Assembly (NCBI GenBank): GCA_006176705.1
Contig: QRFJ01007203.1
Location: 1 to 64,000, forward strand
Reading direction: 5' to 3'
DNA from: Cocos nucifera
Taxonomy: Eukaryota; Streptophyta; Magnoliopsida; Arecales; Arecaceae
DNA: 64,000 nucleotides
Positions 43,532 to 55,960 of the stretch are shown here, piece after piece. A program made the translations under genes and the position numbers. Each line of letters starts with the position of its first letter. Within the stretch, counting starts at the first letter, position 1. The notes beneath the pieces are model-generated. The model was not told where the DNA came from, searched no databases, and was given only the letters and a program-made list of their open reading frames with translations.

Positions 43532-46017
43532 TGATAGGTTTGGTGTACAGGATGGAAGCACAAATTTTAAAGCAAAAATATGAAATCATATAAACCAAAT
43601 CCAAACCCTAGGACCACCTCATTAGCAATTAAATCATATAACATGCATTTGTAACATAAAAGAAAGTATTAGAACATACCTCTTATCGCTAAACCCTAAA
43701 TTGACCCTCATCGCCGGTAGCAGTCCATCAGGGTTTCCACCAGGTGCCTACATGTTCATCCTCCAACGTTGATCCACACAGAGACTTGATAAAGACACCA
43801 GCACCTCTGATTTATATAATTAGAGTTCTAATAATAAAAACTTTAATTAAATGGGCAAGACCTTCTTTAGCCTTTATGTTACCTTCCTTGCCTCTTCTTA
43901 TCTATCTTTCTTTTTCTCTTTTGTCTTCTTAATTTTCCTTCCTAATCTCTTAGTCTTAAGATGACTTCTTGTCCTTATAAGGACAAGGTCTAGACAAGAG
44001 AAAGGAAGAAAGAAAATTGGATAAAAAGAAACTCTTGTAAGAAAGAAAGATAATTTTCACACACACCGGACTCTTGGTGCGCACCCTTATTTATAATGTA
44101 CGTAGGGGTGCCAACTAAATTTCTCATGCCCTTTCCTCATCAATATCTCACACCCCATCAGCCAATCTCACACCTCATCTATAAATAATGAGGTGTAGAC
44201 TTAGTCCAAGAGGTGCCTTAAAGCAGAAGGAGTCTTGGACTAATTCTACGTAAGTTATTTACGAAGAGTCGCAATATTTCATCTTTGGCACCACCCTTTT
44301 TCATCCATTAGATCATATAAAAAGGCCATCCAATGGCTCTAAAAAGGGATGCCCATTCAGCAAGAAGGCATGGAGATTATCTTTGAATAGTCAAAGTCCC
44401 AAGAGACTTTGACTTGGTCCAAGAGGCGTCAAGGAGGAGTGGGCGGCATGGAGTCTTAGGCGGCATGGGATCTTGGGCGATAAAAAATCCCTTCTCAAAA
44501 TGATAACAAAGTATTTCATCTACAGAAGGACTCTTCGACGCACCATATCTGATGTCCACACCAATATAAAAATTTATGTGACATAACAAAATGAAAAAGT
44601 CAAAGAAGGTAGGCGCCAACTAATTCCATGTGCCAAAGAATTCTTTGCGCATGAAAGACTTCCCACGGGCAAGAGAGAGACTCTCTGGTGCATGGGATTC
44701 AGGTATGTGGCACCCCAACTGAAGCTCAATCAGTCTAGGTTAATCCAATTCAAGACCAAATCCTATTTGGCTCAAATCGGATCTAAATTAGCCCAAATCG
44801 GAAGCCGATTCGAATCCAATTCGAAACCAGGTGCTAGGGTTTGCTACATGTGCTAGCATGTTCATCTTGCAAACATGGTCTAATCCAATTAGACCCTTAA
44901 TCAACTCTCTTTGTGTGTGACCCATTGGGTTCCACATCTAACCAGTAGTGAGTCTGGGTGTGATTTGACCTAATCTGGTTAGAACTCAACCAAACCGATT
45001 TAGGTCAAAACTAGCCAACCCAATTTGACTTAATTTAGAACACTTTCTAATTTAATGATCAAATTAAAATTTTAATTTGATCGAAACCCACAAGACATGA
45101 TTGACATCTAGCAACGTATCATGACTTTCCAAAAGATGTGAAAATTTTGATGAAATACCAAAAATATCCTTCAGTGAAAATTACCATGCAACTAGATCCT
45201 TCGATCTCCCTGCATCCTGAATATGACTCTGGGTATGAAAATATGTCAACCCCAATATCATATTCATTTCTCTTTCAATCTTATGATGATGATTCATTTA
45301 ATGAAATATTAGAAACCATTTCTAATTTTTCATCATGCTTTGATCAAAGTCTTCCTGAATCATCATTTGTTTGAAGCAAGTAGGATGCTATTTCCTCTTA
45401 CCAGGAGAGATCGATTCCATGTTAACCTACTCACAACCTTCATATATATAATCTACCATATCCAGATCATCCCATACATAACTGAGTCATGAATGAGTAT
45501 GAACCAAAATATGGATTTATATATATAAGATTCTATGGTAGTTTCAGGTCAAAGGATTACATGCACAAATTCCACTATGAGAACCATCTATTGACATGTA
45601 GATAAGACTCCATTAGATATTCTCAATTTGGATCAATTCAGTGAACTCATTCTCTAATGAGCACCCACATTCTTGTATTAGTGTCATACACAAGTTATTG
45701 TGAGATCAATCACCCTCTCAATCGAGCATACAAAGAATGTGCTAGTCTTACCGAAAAACATTGATCCCTAACTCAATGTCCCATCGACTAGGAATATTTA
45801 AATTAGGATTTTAAGATTTTAGGTCTCACTAGTATGATCTCATCATAATCCTAAAACCATAGCCCTAATTTATAGGATTCATCATAATCTTAAATAAATA
45901 ATAAGACACTGCATATGATGAAATAAATGCCTTTATTTATTAAAAATGTCATTACATGAGTTTGGAAGATAAAGAACATCCCAAAAAATTAATTGGCTTG
46001 AGGGCATATTCCTTTCA
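43532..46017 (-). repeat. C5 3' LTR (2486 bp)
   Basis: Direct copy of 51061-53549. The TATA box on the minus strand is TATAAATA (44088-44095). The antisense-oriented ORF 45138-45374 is mirrored at 52705-52905 only because the LTRs are near-identical. Confidence 0.95.
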
Positions 46018-46031
46018 ATCTCCCACTTGCA
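46018..46031 (-). promoter_or_regulatory. C5 polypurine tract
   Basis: The minus strand reads TGCAAGTGGGAGAT directly before the LTR start TGAAAGG. Confidence 0.85.
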
Positions 46032-46891
46032 CTAAAGCCAATCGCCCTTATATTTTAATCCCATACAATCAAGGTGGCGATCAAACAGTTGCAGTGGTAA
46101 AGCCTTAGTGAATGGGTCTGCTATGTTGTTCTTTGTGTCCACTCGTTCTATGACTACATCTTGTCTTTCAATAATTTCTCGAACGAGATGGAAGCATCTC
46201 AGAATGTGTTTGGATTTATGATGAGACCTTGGTTCCTTTGCTTGAGCAACAGCTCCAGTATTATCACAGTAAAGTGGTACTGGATTCTCAATTTTAGGAA
46301 TAACTCTTAATTCAGTGATGAACTTCTTCATCCAGACAGCTTCCTTGGCGGCTTCACTTACAGCTATGTATTATGCTTCAGTGGTTGAGTCAGCTACAGT
46401 TGGCTGCTTAGTACTCTTCCAACTTACTGCTCCATCCGTTCAGAGTAAAGACATACCCTGAAAATGGATTTGCTATCATCTGGGTCTGATTGAAAACTAG
46501 AATCAGAATATGCTTCTAATTTAAGATCAGAACCATCATATACTAGAAAAATATCTTTAGTCCTTCTCAAGTACTTAAGAATATTTTTCACAGCTTTTCC
46601 AATGATCCTCTCCTGGATCAGCTTGAAATCTACTTGCAATGCCTAAAGCATAAGCAACATCAGGCCTTGTACATAACATGGCATACATTATTGATCCAAC
46701 AGCCGAAGCATAAGGAATAGAACTCATTCTATTTCTCTCTTCAGGTGTCTTAGGAGACATCTTTTTAGAGAGATGTATGCCTTGACTCATGGGTAAATAA
46801 CCTCTTTTACTCCCATCCATACTGAAATCTTTTCAGTATTAAGTCAATGTACCTTGATTGGGACAAGCCTAGCATCCTCTTAGATCTATCT
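46032..46891 (-). pseudogene. C5 RNase H
   Basis: From SMKDLG(E)AS through YASAVGSIMYAMLCTRPDVAYALG (near 46680) to KYLRRTKDIFLVYDG and EAYSDSSFQSDPDDSKS (near 46500). The C-terminal open frame (46032-46331) contains LYCDNTGAV, HHKSKHI and NNIADPFTKALP, ending in a stop at 46032. Frameshifts separate three frames near 46600 and 46420-46330. It degrades the RNA strand during cDNA synthesis in an intact element. Confidence 0.9.
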
Positions 46892-47669
46892 CTATAGATC
46901 TTTATTCCTAGTATATAGGATGCTTCTCCCAAATCTTTCATGGAAAAACTTATTTGATAGCCATAATTTGACTGATTGTAACATTGGGATATCATTCCCA
47001 ATGAGGAGTATGTCATCTACATACAGAACCAAGAAGACTATGGTTCTCCCACTAGTTTTCTTGTACACACATGGTTCATCAACATTCTTGATAAAACCAA
47101 ACTCTTTTACTGTTTCATCAAAATGGATGTTCCAACTCCTTGATGCTTGCTTTAATCCATAAATGGATCTCTTAAGCTTGCATACCTGATTTGGTCTCTC
47201 ATTTGACTCAAATCCCTCTGGCTGTGACATATAGACCTCCTCCTCAAGGAAACCATTAAGGAAGGCAGTCTTTACATCCATTTGCCATATTTCATAGTCG
47301 TGGTATGCTGCTATAGCAAGCATAATCTGAATAGATTTGAGCATGGCAATAGGTGAAAATGTTTCATCATAATCAATCCCCTATTTTTGCCTAAAATCCC
47401 TTAGCCACCAATCTGGCCTTATAGGTTTCAATTTGACCATCAGCTCCAATCTTTTTCTTAAAAATCCATTTGCATCCAATAGGATTTATATCCTCTGGTG
47501 CATCCACCAAAGTCCATACTTTGTTGGTGTGCATGGATTCCATTTCGGATTGCATGGCAGCCAGCCATTTGTAAGAGTCCTTACTTTTGACTGCTTCCGT
47601 ATAGGTCAGAGGTTCGTCATTCTCAATGACTTGGGCTTCATTGTTCTCAATAATGAAACCATACCTCAC
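46892..47669 (-). pseudogene. C5 reverse transcriptase
   Basis: GCKWIFKKKIGADG (near 47450) and KARLVAKGF end one frame at 47391. After a frameshift, MDVKTAFLNGFLEEEVYMSQPEGF (near 47240-47290), KQASRSW and the catalytic LYVDDILLIGND (about 47005-47035) follow in a 150-residue frame. All key RT residues are kept; the frameshift near 47380 and another near 46920 inactivate it. Confidence 0.92.
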
Positions 47670-47781
47670 AGGTGTATTTCATACTCTTTTAGACCTACGG
47701 ATAGGAGTTATGTGTTCTGGTTCTTTTATGTGATTATATGGTTGAGAAATTTCTATTTGTTTTTCTTGAACTTCACTAAGT

Positions 47782-48735
47782 TCAATATTTCTGCCACTGC
47801 CCTTTTCTAGGATAAATTTTTTTTTCCATGAAAGTGGCATGCCTACTTACAAATACCTTTTGTTCAGTAGGATGGTAGAATAAATATCCTATACTATTTC
47901 TAGGATATCCTATAAATAGACATCTGTCTGATCTAGCATCAAGTTTATGTCCAAAATTTTTTTTGACATAAGCTGGACAACCCCATATCTTAAGATACTT
48001 AAGATTAGGTTTCTTACTTCTCCATATGTCATATGGAGTACTAGATACAGATTTAGAAGGAACTCTATTCAAGATGTAAATTGCAGTCTCCAGAGCATGA
48101 CCCCAGAAGAAAATAGGTAATTCAGTGAAGCACATCATGGACCGTACCATATCTAATAAGGTACGATTTTTTCTTTCGGCTACACCATTTAATTATGGTG
48201 TATAAGGAGGTGTCCATTCAGAGAGAATCCCTTTAACTTTAAGATAGTCTAGAAACTCACTAGATAAGTATTCTCCTCCCCGATCAGATCGAAGGATTTT
48301 TATACATTGTCCAGTTTGTTTTTCGACCATACTTTGATACTCTTTAAATTTATCAAAGGCTTCTGATTTGTGTTTCATAAGATACACATATCCAAACCTA
48401 GATAAATCATCAGTGAATGTTAATAAAATAAGAGTATCCTCCTCTGGCTTGAGTTGTCATAGGACCACATACATCCATATGTACAAGTCCTAATAACTCA
48501 TTTGTCCTTTCTCCATGTCCACTAAATGGAATCTTGGTCATTTTACCCATGAGGCATGATTCACAAGTTCCCAATGATTCATAATCAAAAGGATCAAAGA
48601 ACTTTTCTTTGTATAACTTGTTAATCCTAGCCTCACTAATATGACCTAATCGATAATGCCAAAGTAAAGTATTATTTATGTCATCTCTCTTACATTTTCT
48701 CTTTTTCATCAATATGAAATATATTGTCATCCAAA
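47782..48735 (-). pseudogene. C5 integrase
   Basis: GAG-pre domain (48540-48730) with HYRLGH and CESC. Core residues: D in HMDVCGP, D in RSDRGGEY and E in VAERKNR, all present. A frameshift separates the first D (48410-48730 frame) from the rest, and a TAA replaces Q in the TP(Q)LNG motif near 48195. The C-terminal part runs to 47782 (ATFMEKK). Confidence 0.92.
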
Positions 48736-49130
48736 CATAGAGTCAACAAACCATTGCTAAATATGCCAAAACAAATATTTTCATTAGAATATTTGATCGA
48801 GCAACCTTCGCTCGTTACATTAAGACTATAACCTTATTTTAATAACAAGGGTATAGATATAATATTTCTAATGATCTTAGGCATATAATAATAATTTGTA
48901 AGCTCTAAGATCTTCCCATAAGGTAACTTCAATATATTTGTCCCTACAGCTTCTGCTTGGATAGACTCTCCTCCAGCGCCATAGAGCTTGAAGTCACCTT
49001 TCTTCAAACTCTTAATTTTCTGCAGCCCCTACAAAGATTTGCAGATATGAAAACCACAGTCGGTATCTAATACCCAAGAATTTAAAATGGAAGAATTTAA
49101 TGATAATATAGTATGTATCTCATACATACC
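48736..49130 (-). pseudogene. C5 protease
   Basis: WVLDTDCGFHICKSL lies at about 49030-49075; the usual D-T-G is D-T-D here, a change of a key residue. A TAG at 49029-49031 follows, then the conserved GAGGESIQAEAVGT segment in the same frame. Confidence 0.82.
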
Positions 49131-49952
49131 TTTTGGTGCATTATTTGCACCAGACTTCACGGTTGCAAGGTAAGCCTTGCAATTCCTCTTCCAATGATCT
49201 ATTTTGCCACAGTGAAAATAGGTCGTCTGTTCGGAGACCTTCTTCTCCTTTTTCTTCTTATTTATACCACTTTTAGGATTCAACCTTCTCTTTGAATCCT
49301 TTTTGCCTGCCTTCTTCTTGGAGATCCCTTCCACAAGAAGAAGAGGAGCCTTATCTTTCTTGATATGGCTTTCTGCTATCTTGAGCATATTTAATAGCTC
49401 AAGTAAGGAAGAATTCAGTTTATTCATGTGATAGTTCATGATAAACTGAGAAAATAATTCTGGAAGTGATTGCAAGATCAAATCCTAACTTAACTCTCCA
49501 TCCATAACAAAATCTAATTGACTTAATCGAGTGATTAGGTCAATTACCATCAAAACATGATTTTGTATGGATGTTCCTTCTGTCATTCTTGCATGAAATA
49601 ATTACTTAGATATCTCATATCTAGCAGTCCTACTATGCTCTCCATAAAGCTCTTTTAGATTGAGCAATATGGATTGAGTGTCCATGCTATCATGCTGCCT
49701 CTGTAATTCATTATTCATAGAGGCAAGTATGATGCATTTGACAGTAAGAAAATCATTTTGCCACATCTTGTATGTGGACTTATCTTCATCTGTGGCATCA
49801 TTTTCTAATGGCTTAGGATCAGGGGCATCAAGAATATAGGAGAGTTTTTCTTGACTGAGTACTATTTTTAGGTTTCTCAACCAGTCAACATAATTTTGAC
49901 CAGTCAATTTATTTGAATCCAAAATTGAATGCAATGAAAGTGAAGAAGCCAT
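49131..49952 (-). pseudogene. C5 gag
   Basis: Starts at the ATG on 49950-49952 (MASSLSLHSILDSNKLTGQNYVDWLRN). The frame continues without shifts through the UBN2 region, a lysine-rich linker and the zinc knuckle (YFHCGKIDHWKRNC; the first C is Y) but is broken by TAA at 49602-49604 and TAG near 49484. The TAA is at the same codon as C1's TGA. Confidence 0.9.
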
Positions 49953-51043
49953 TTAATCTACATAATAAAGAATAATATATAAGCAAACAACTCATGATGA
50001 AAACATAATTAAATTAGGACTTTAATTTAATTATGTCTCCCACTATTTAATCAAAAATCATAACCCTCTTATTGATTTTCTTAGTGAGAATAAGATCCTA
50101 ATTCCTTATAAAAGGTCTTGTGGTTGCACAACAAACCTGTTATAAGTTCAAAGGTAGGAAACTCTTTCCAATTGCACTTTATGCAACTCTAAAAAAAAAA
50201 ATTTTGCTTCTAAAATATTAATAACCTTGTGTTAGCACAACAAACTTTAACGTTTTAGTTTAAATAGAACCCTTCATTTCTATACAGTTAAAATAAAATA
50301 TGACTACTTTTGTGGTTACACAACAAAGCAGTATATTCAAAATGCTGTAAGCATCTCAATGCACTAGATTAATATTACATCATTCCCATGATAATTCTTG
50401 TAGTTACACAACAAAACTAATATGGTTCTGGACATAATAAAAACCTAGTATGAAGGAAGGCCTTAATGTAGTGAATATAATACTAAGCATTTCAATCTAG
50501 AATTAAATTAATCGAATCGGCCAGGTAAGTGGGAGAGAAGTGGGAGTCCCCCCGTTGCTTTCCTTAGACACCAATAAATTGGCCAGATCAGACAACAGAA
50601 CCAATTAAAAAATCATATTCTCTTTACCAATCATGAACCATTTTTCTAGACACCGATTGATCAATTAAACATCCTGACTGATTCAGCTATAGATTAATTA
50701 CACTACAACTTAATATAATTTTTAAAGAGAGGATTTAAATGGTCTCAATGCACATATCTGATTTAAAATAAACTAAATGCATAATAGCATTAATTATAAT
50801 AAAATTTATATATATCTAATTAACATGTATAATTATTCTAGGACAACCATCATTATATAGTGAATACTTTCCACTATATCAGGGCAACCTTTACAGAATA
50901 ATATATACATCATAATCTCATTATGATAAATAAAAAGAATATGATCTCATCATATAAATAACATGCAAATAAAAAAAAATATCATATTTTTCTTTTATGC
51001 CATTATATTATAAGCAAAGCATTATATGATTTAACCTAATAAG
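49953..51043 (-). other. C5 untranslated leader
   Basis: It contains four TTGTGGTTRCACAACAAA-type hairpin motifs (50118-50415), the shared leader motif (GGCCAGGTAAGT at 50519-50530, TTAGACACC at 50564-50572 and TAGACACC near 50647), and a GTGGGAGAC purine tract just upstream of gag (50033-50045). No gene is supported. Confidence 0.75.
50118..50415 (-). repeat. Four spaced hairpin motifs in the C5 leader
   Basis: Motifs at 50118-50135, 50227-50244, 50310-50327 and 50398-50415, each TTGTG/TTGTA-GTTR-type with CACAACAAA, able to fold as TTGTG...CACAA. Spacing is 109, 83 and 88 bases. Confidence 0.85.
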
Positions 51044-51059
51044 GCTTGCTCTGATACCA
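51044..51059 (-). promoter_or_regulatory. C5 primer binding site (tRNA-iMet)
   Basis: The minus strand reads TGGTATCAGAGCAAGC next to the LTR end. Confidence 0.93.
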
Positions 51060-51060
51060 C

Positions 51061-53549
51061 TGATAGGATTTGGTGTACAGGGCGAAAGCATGGATTTCAA
51101 AGCAAAAACATGAAATCATATAAACCAAACCCAAACCCTAGGACCACCTCATTAGCAATTAAATCATATAACATGCATTTGTAACATAAAAGAAAGTATT
51201 AGAACATACCTCTTATCGCTAAACCCTAAATTGACCCTGATCGTCGGTAGCAGTCCGTCAGGGTTTCCACCAGGTGCCCACGTGTTCACCCTCCAACGTT
51301 GATCCACATAGAGACTTGATCAAGACACCAGCACCTCTGATTTATATAATTAGAGTTCTAATAATAAGAACTTTAATTAAAAGGGCAAGACCTTCTTTAG
51401 CCTTTATGTCACCTTCCTTGCCTCTCCTTATCTATCTTTCTTTTTTCTTTTGTCTTCTTAATTTTCCTTCCTAATCTCTTAGTCTTAAGATGACTTCTTG
51501 TCCTTATAAGGACAAGGTCTAGACAAGAGAAAAGAAGAAAGAAAATTGGATAAAAAGAAACTCTTGTAAGAAAGAAAGATAATTTTCACACATACACAAG
51601 ACTCTTGGTGCGCACCCCTATTTATAATGTACGTAGAGGTGCCAACTAAATTTCTTATGTCCTTTCCTCATCAATATCTTACATCCCATCAGCCAAACTC
51701 ATGCCTCATTAGTAAATAATGAGATATAGACTTAGTCCAAGAGGTGCCTTAAAGCAGAAGGACTCTTGGACTAATTCTACGTAAGTTATTTACGAAGAGT
51801 CGCAATATTTCATCTTTGGCACCACCCTTTTTCATCCATTAGATCATATAAAAAGGCCATCCAATGGCTCTAAAAAGGGATGCCCATTCAGCAAGAAGGT
51901 GTGGAGATTATCTTTGAATAGTCAAAGTTCCAAGAGACTTTGACTTGGTCCAAGAGGCATCAAGGAGGAGTGGGCGGCACGGAGTCTTGGGCAGCAAGGG
52001 GTCTTGGGAGACAAAAAATCCCTTCTCAAAATAATAACGAAGTATTTCATCTGTAGAAAGACTCTTCTACACCCCATATCTGATGTCCATGCCAATATAA
52101 AAATTTACATGACATGATAAAATGGAAAAAGTCAAAGAATGTAGGTGCCAACTAATTCCATGCCCCAAAGAATTCTTTGCATATGAAAGACTTCCCATGC
52201 GCAAGAGAGAGACTCTCTGGCATGTAAGATTTAGGTATGTGGCATCCCAACTAAAGCTCAATCAGTCTAGGTTAATCCAATTCAAGATCAAATCCTATTT
52301 GGCTCAAATTGGATCTAAATTAGCCCAAATTGGAAGCTGATTCGAATCAAATTTGAAACCAGGTGCTAGGATTTGCTACATATGCTAGCATGTTCATCTT
52401 GCAAACATGGTCTAATCTAATTAAACCCTTAATCAACTCTCTTTGTGTGTGATCCATTGGGTTCCACATCTAACCAGCAGTGAGTTTGGGTGTGATTTGA
52501 CCTAATCTAGTTAGAACTCAACCAAACCGATTTAGGTCAAAACTAGCCAACCCAATTTGACTTAATTTAGAATACTTTCTAATTTAATGATCAAATTAAA
52601 ATTTTAATTTGATCAAATCCACAAGACATGATTGACATCTAGCAACGTATCATGACTTTCTGGAAGATGTGAAATTTTGATAGAAATACCAAAAATATCC
52701 TTCAGTGAAAATTATCATGCAACTAGATCCTTCGATCTCCCTGCATCCTGAATATGACTCTGGGTATGGAAATATGTCAACCCCAATATCATATTCATTT
52801 CTCTTTCAATCTTATGATGATGATTCATTTAATGAAATATTAGAAACCATTTCTAATTTTTCATCATGCTTTGATCAAAGTCTTCCTGAATCATCATTTG
52901 TTTGAAGCAAGTAGGATGCTATTTTCTCTTACCAGGAGAGATCGATTCCATGTTAACCTACTCACAACCTTCATATATATAATCTACCATATCCAGATCA
53001 TCCCATACATAACTGAGTCATGAATGAGTATGAACCAAAATATGGATTTATATATATAAGATTCTATGGTAGTTTCAGGTCAAAGGATTACATGCACAAA
53101 TTTCACTATGAGAACCATCTATTGACATGTAGATAAGACTCCATTAGATATTCTCAACTTTGGATCAATTCAGTGAACTCATTCTCTAATGAGCATCCAC
53201 ATTCTTGTATTAGTGTCATACGCAAGTTATTGTGAAATCAATCACCCTCTCAATTGAGCATACAAAGAATGTGCTAGTCTTATCGAAAAACATTGATCCC
53301 TAACTCAATGTTCCATAGACTAGGAATATTTAAATTAGGGTTTTAAGGTTTTAGGTCTCACTGGTATGATCTCATCATAATCCTAAAATCATAGTCCTAA
53401 TTTATAGGGTTCATCATAATCTTAAATAAATAAGAAAATACTGCATATGATGAAATAAATGCCTTTATTTATTAAAAATGTCATTACATGAGTTTGGAAG
53501 ACAAAGAACATCCCAAAAAATTAATTGGCTTGAGGGCATATTCCTTTCA
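51061..53549 (-). repeat. C5 5' LTR (2489 bp)
   Basis: Direct copy of 43532-46017; TATA box at 51619-51626 (minus strand). Transcription of C5 would start here, leftwards. Confidence 0.95.
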
Positions 53550-53913
53550 CTACATTGGTTATGTTCAATAAAGATGTACTCCTACATCTCACCTGGATGC
53601 CATACTAGTATCTCCATACCACTTGATTATGAGGACAACCAACACATATAGCACACAGAAATCTATACTCGATAAGTTATCATCCTTGTTAATAACTTAT
53701 TATTTAGTTATGAACAGTTTAAGAACTATCCAATAAATTATTTTTTATTAATTGATTATGATTTTATGGACTTCATCATAATTTATGAGTTCATTTAAGA
53801 AAGATAGAACTTTTATGATGAATTAGCCAAATAACTATTATTATTAGATATTTCATATACTAATTTCAATCATCTACCACTTAGATGATTGACTTTAGGA
53901 TACATTTTCAACA
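53550..53913 (-). repeat. C4 3' LTR, second part, with right C5 target duplication
   Basis: Begins with the CTACA duplicate (53550-53554) and matches 61204-61567, ending TTTTCAACA. Confidence 0.88.
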
Positions 53914-54990
53914 ACGCCTAGTTTTACTAAAACCAATCAGAATGATATCAAATATCCTATCCTCCACTTGAGTTCTTAGAACTCCTTAGTTCTGAGATCT
54001 TAGCAAATGGATCAGTCAAGTTCTTTTTTTCCATCGATCTTCCAAAGATCGATGTCATCCTGATCTAAAATCAAAGATGATGCAATCCAGAGGATGTTGG
54101 TCCTTCAATTTTTTAGCCTGAGTTATGGCTCGAGTGCTATAATTGGACTGGTCCATCAGTAGAGGGTGCCACTCCCAACCTGCTAATGAACCTTAGCAAC
54201 TTCATAGCTTACATGGTAGCATCATATGCCATGATTTACTCTACATCACTAACTGAATAGGTTGCAGTATCTTGCTTGAAATCTTTCTAGTAGATTGCTC
54301 CTACAATTAGGGTATGACCTGACACTCTCTTACTGTCATCTTGATCTGACTAAAAACTAAAATCAAAATATCCACAAGTTTTAAATCAGTATCTCCATAT
54401 TTGAGTCACTAGACCTTAGTATTTTCTAAATACTTAAGGATTATCTATACAATCTTCTAGTGGTTCTCACTTAGATCAGACTGGTATCTACTCACTATCC
54501 TGAGTGAGTTACCATATCTATCTTGCACATGGAGAAATTAGATGACAGTCAAACCTTTAGTCCTTAAAATGCTAGAATACTATTCTCGATTAAGAGAATT
54601 TCATGCATAGACAATACAAGGAATAACACTACAGAATATTTTGCCCAATTACAAATGCAGGGTTTGTCTTTATTCATAACAAAGACATACGTTCAAAATG
54701 TATGTTCGAACTCTGAGATGATAGCTAGATGGACTTTATAGGTCTCTACCTTTCCATCTGCACTACTCTGATCTTTTTAAAAATCCATTCACACCCAATA
54801 AATTTTATCCTTTCAGGTGAATCAACTAGTGTCCACATGCTATTGATTTTCACAGACTTCAATTTGGATTATATGGCTCCAGGCCACTTCTCAGAGTTAG
54901 ATCATTGCAGTGCATTTCTATAGGTGATCAGATCCTTATTGTTCTGATCGAGCTCAATAGGATCGCCGTCCTGGACCAAGATACCATAGT
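53914..54990 (-). pseudogene. C4 RNase H and remnant of reverse transcriptase
   Basis: RNase H traces lie at about 54090-54480: the motif corresponding to KYLRRTKD and the SDQDD-type stretch near 54335-54440. RT start, WTLVDSPERIKFIGCEWIFKK, lies at about 54760-54835. Only some 360 bases separate these two landmarks, against about 900 in C5, so the RT core including YVDD is gone. The ORF 54729-54923 is an antisense chance frame. Confidence 0.75.
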
Positions 54991-55960
54991 ATCTGTCTGG
55001 CTAACATGGTACTATATCGAATTTCCTTAAAGGTGCTACTTTAATGGGCTTAAGGTTGGATCTGATCAAATTTGGTTCTGTAGCTTTATTAGATTGTGTC
55101 GATTCATTTTCTACCAGTCAAACTTTTTCAAGTTCAACTTGATAGGCATTAATTCCTTCTCTAAGAAACTCCTTTCCAAAAGGAATGCCCTTCTGCTGAT
55201 GAACATCTTATGTTCTTTAGTATGGTAGAATTAATAACCCTTAAATATCTATTGGATCAGGATCCAAGTTTATCTATATGCAAATCTATGACATAGGCTA
55301 ATCAATCCTAAACTCGAAGGTGAGAGAGTTTAGGTCTACGCTTGATCCATATTCCATATAGAGTCTTTATAATAGATTTACGTGGTGTAAATTTTTAGAG
55401 TAAAACTAGCAGTCACAAGAGCACAATCCTGAAATAGGTAGACTAGTGAACCCTATCTTAGATTGAAACATATCTAACAAAGTTCAATTTTTTCTTTTCT
55501 AATACACTATGTTCCAAAAACAAATCCACTAAGAGAATCCTATTCTCTTTTAGATATGTTACAAACTTACTAGATCAGTATTTGGCTCTTCGATTTGATC
55601 GAAGAGTTTCAATATCTTTTCTAGTTTATTTTTCTATTTTATTATTAAAATATTTGAACATTTTAAATGATTCAGGCTAGATGCACCCATGTCTAGATAG
55701 ATCGTCTTTAATGAAATATTGATATCTTCTTTGGCACTTAAGTTCATAGGTCTGCATACATCACTATGTATGAGACTTAGAACTTTATCGGCTCCTTCAC
55801 TTTTTTCAGTAAAAGATAACTTTGTCATCTTCCTAAGAAGACAAGACTCATAAGTTATCAATGATTCACAACTATTGATATCAAATTTCTTACTCAAGCT
55901 AACTTGTTTATCCTATTCTTGTCAAGATGACTAAGTCTATAATGCCAAATGCAGACATCC
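54991..55960 (-). pseudogene. C4 integrase
   Basis: The frame 55634-55897 contains the GAG-pre CESCLLRKMTKLSF motif (TYESCLLRKMTKL) and HSDVCRPM with the first D. The rest of the core (55180-55630) is only traceable by short matches to C1/C5, such as the region near 55560-55600 that corresponds to SDRGGEYLS. Many stops. Confidence 0.75.

Larger units (their letters stand above)
43532..53549 (-). mobile_element. C5: complete copia element (10,018 bp)
   Basis: LTRs at 43532-46017 and 51061-53549 with TGATAGG...CTTTCA ends, a perfect CTACA target duplication, a tRNA-iMet primer site, polypurine tract, and gag-PR-IN-RT-RH on the minus strand. LTR copies differ by few, mostly transition, changes, so it is younger than C4, G1 and C3. 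It lacks an intact polyprotein frame: stops in gag and protease and several frameshifts. Confidence 0.95.

Noticed and set aside
45138..45374. ORF with an identical partner at 52705-52905
   Set aside because: Both lie in the two LTRs of C5, antisense to transcription; the match reflects LTR identity, not coding conservation.
50519..50530. GGTAAGT in the copia leader as a splice donor
   Set aside because: The GGCCAGGTAAGT match is on the strand antisense to all four elements; in sense orientation it reads ACTTACCTGGCC, so a donor role would need antisense transcription, for which I see no evidence.
49953..51043. Direct base-by-base homology between the whole C5 leader and the C1/C3 leaders
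   Set aside because: Only the short bipartite motif is shared; the rest does not align by eye.
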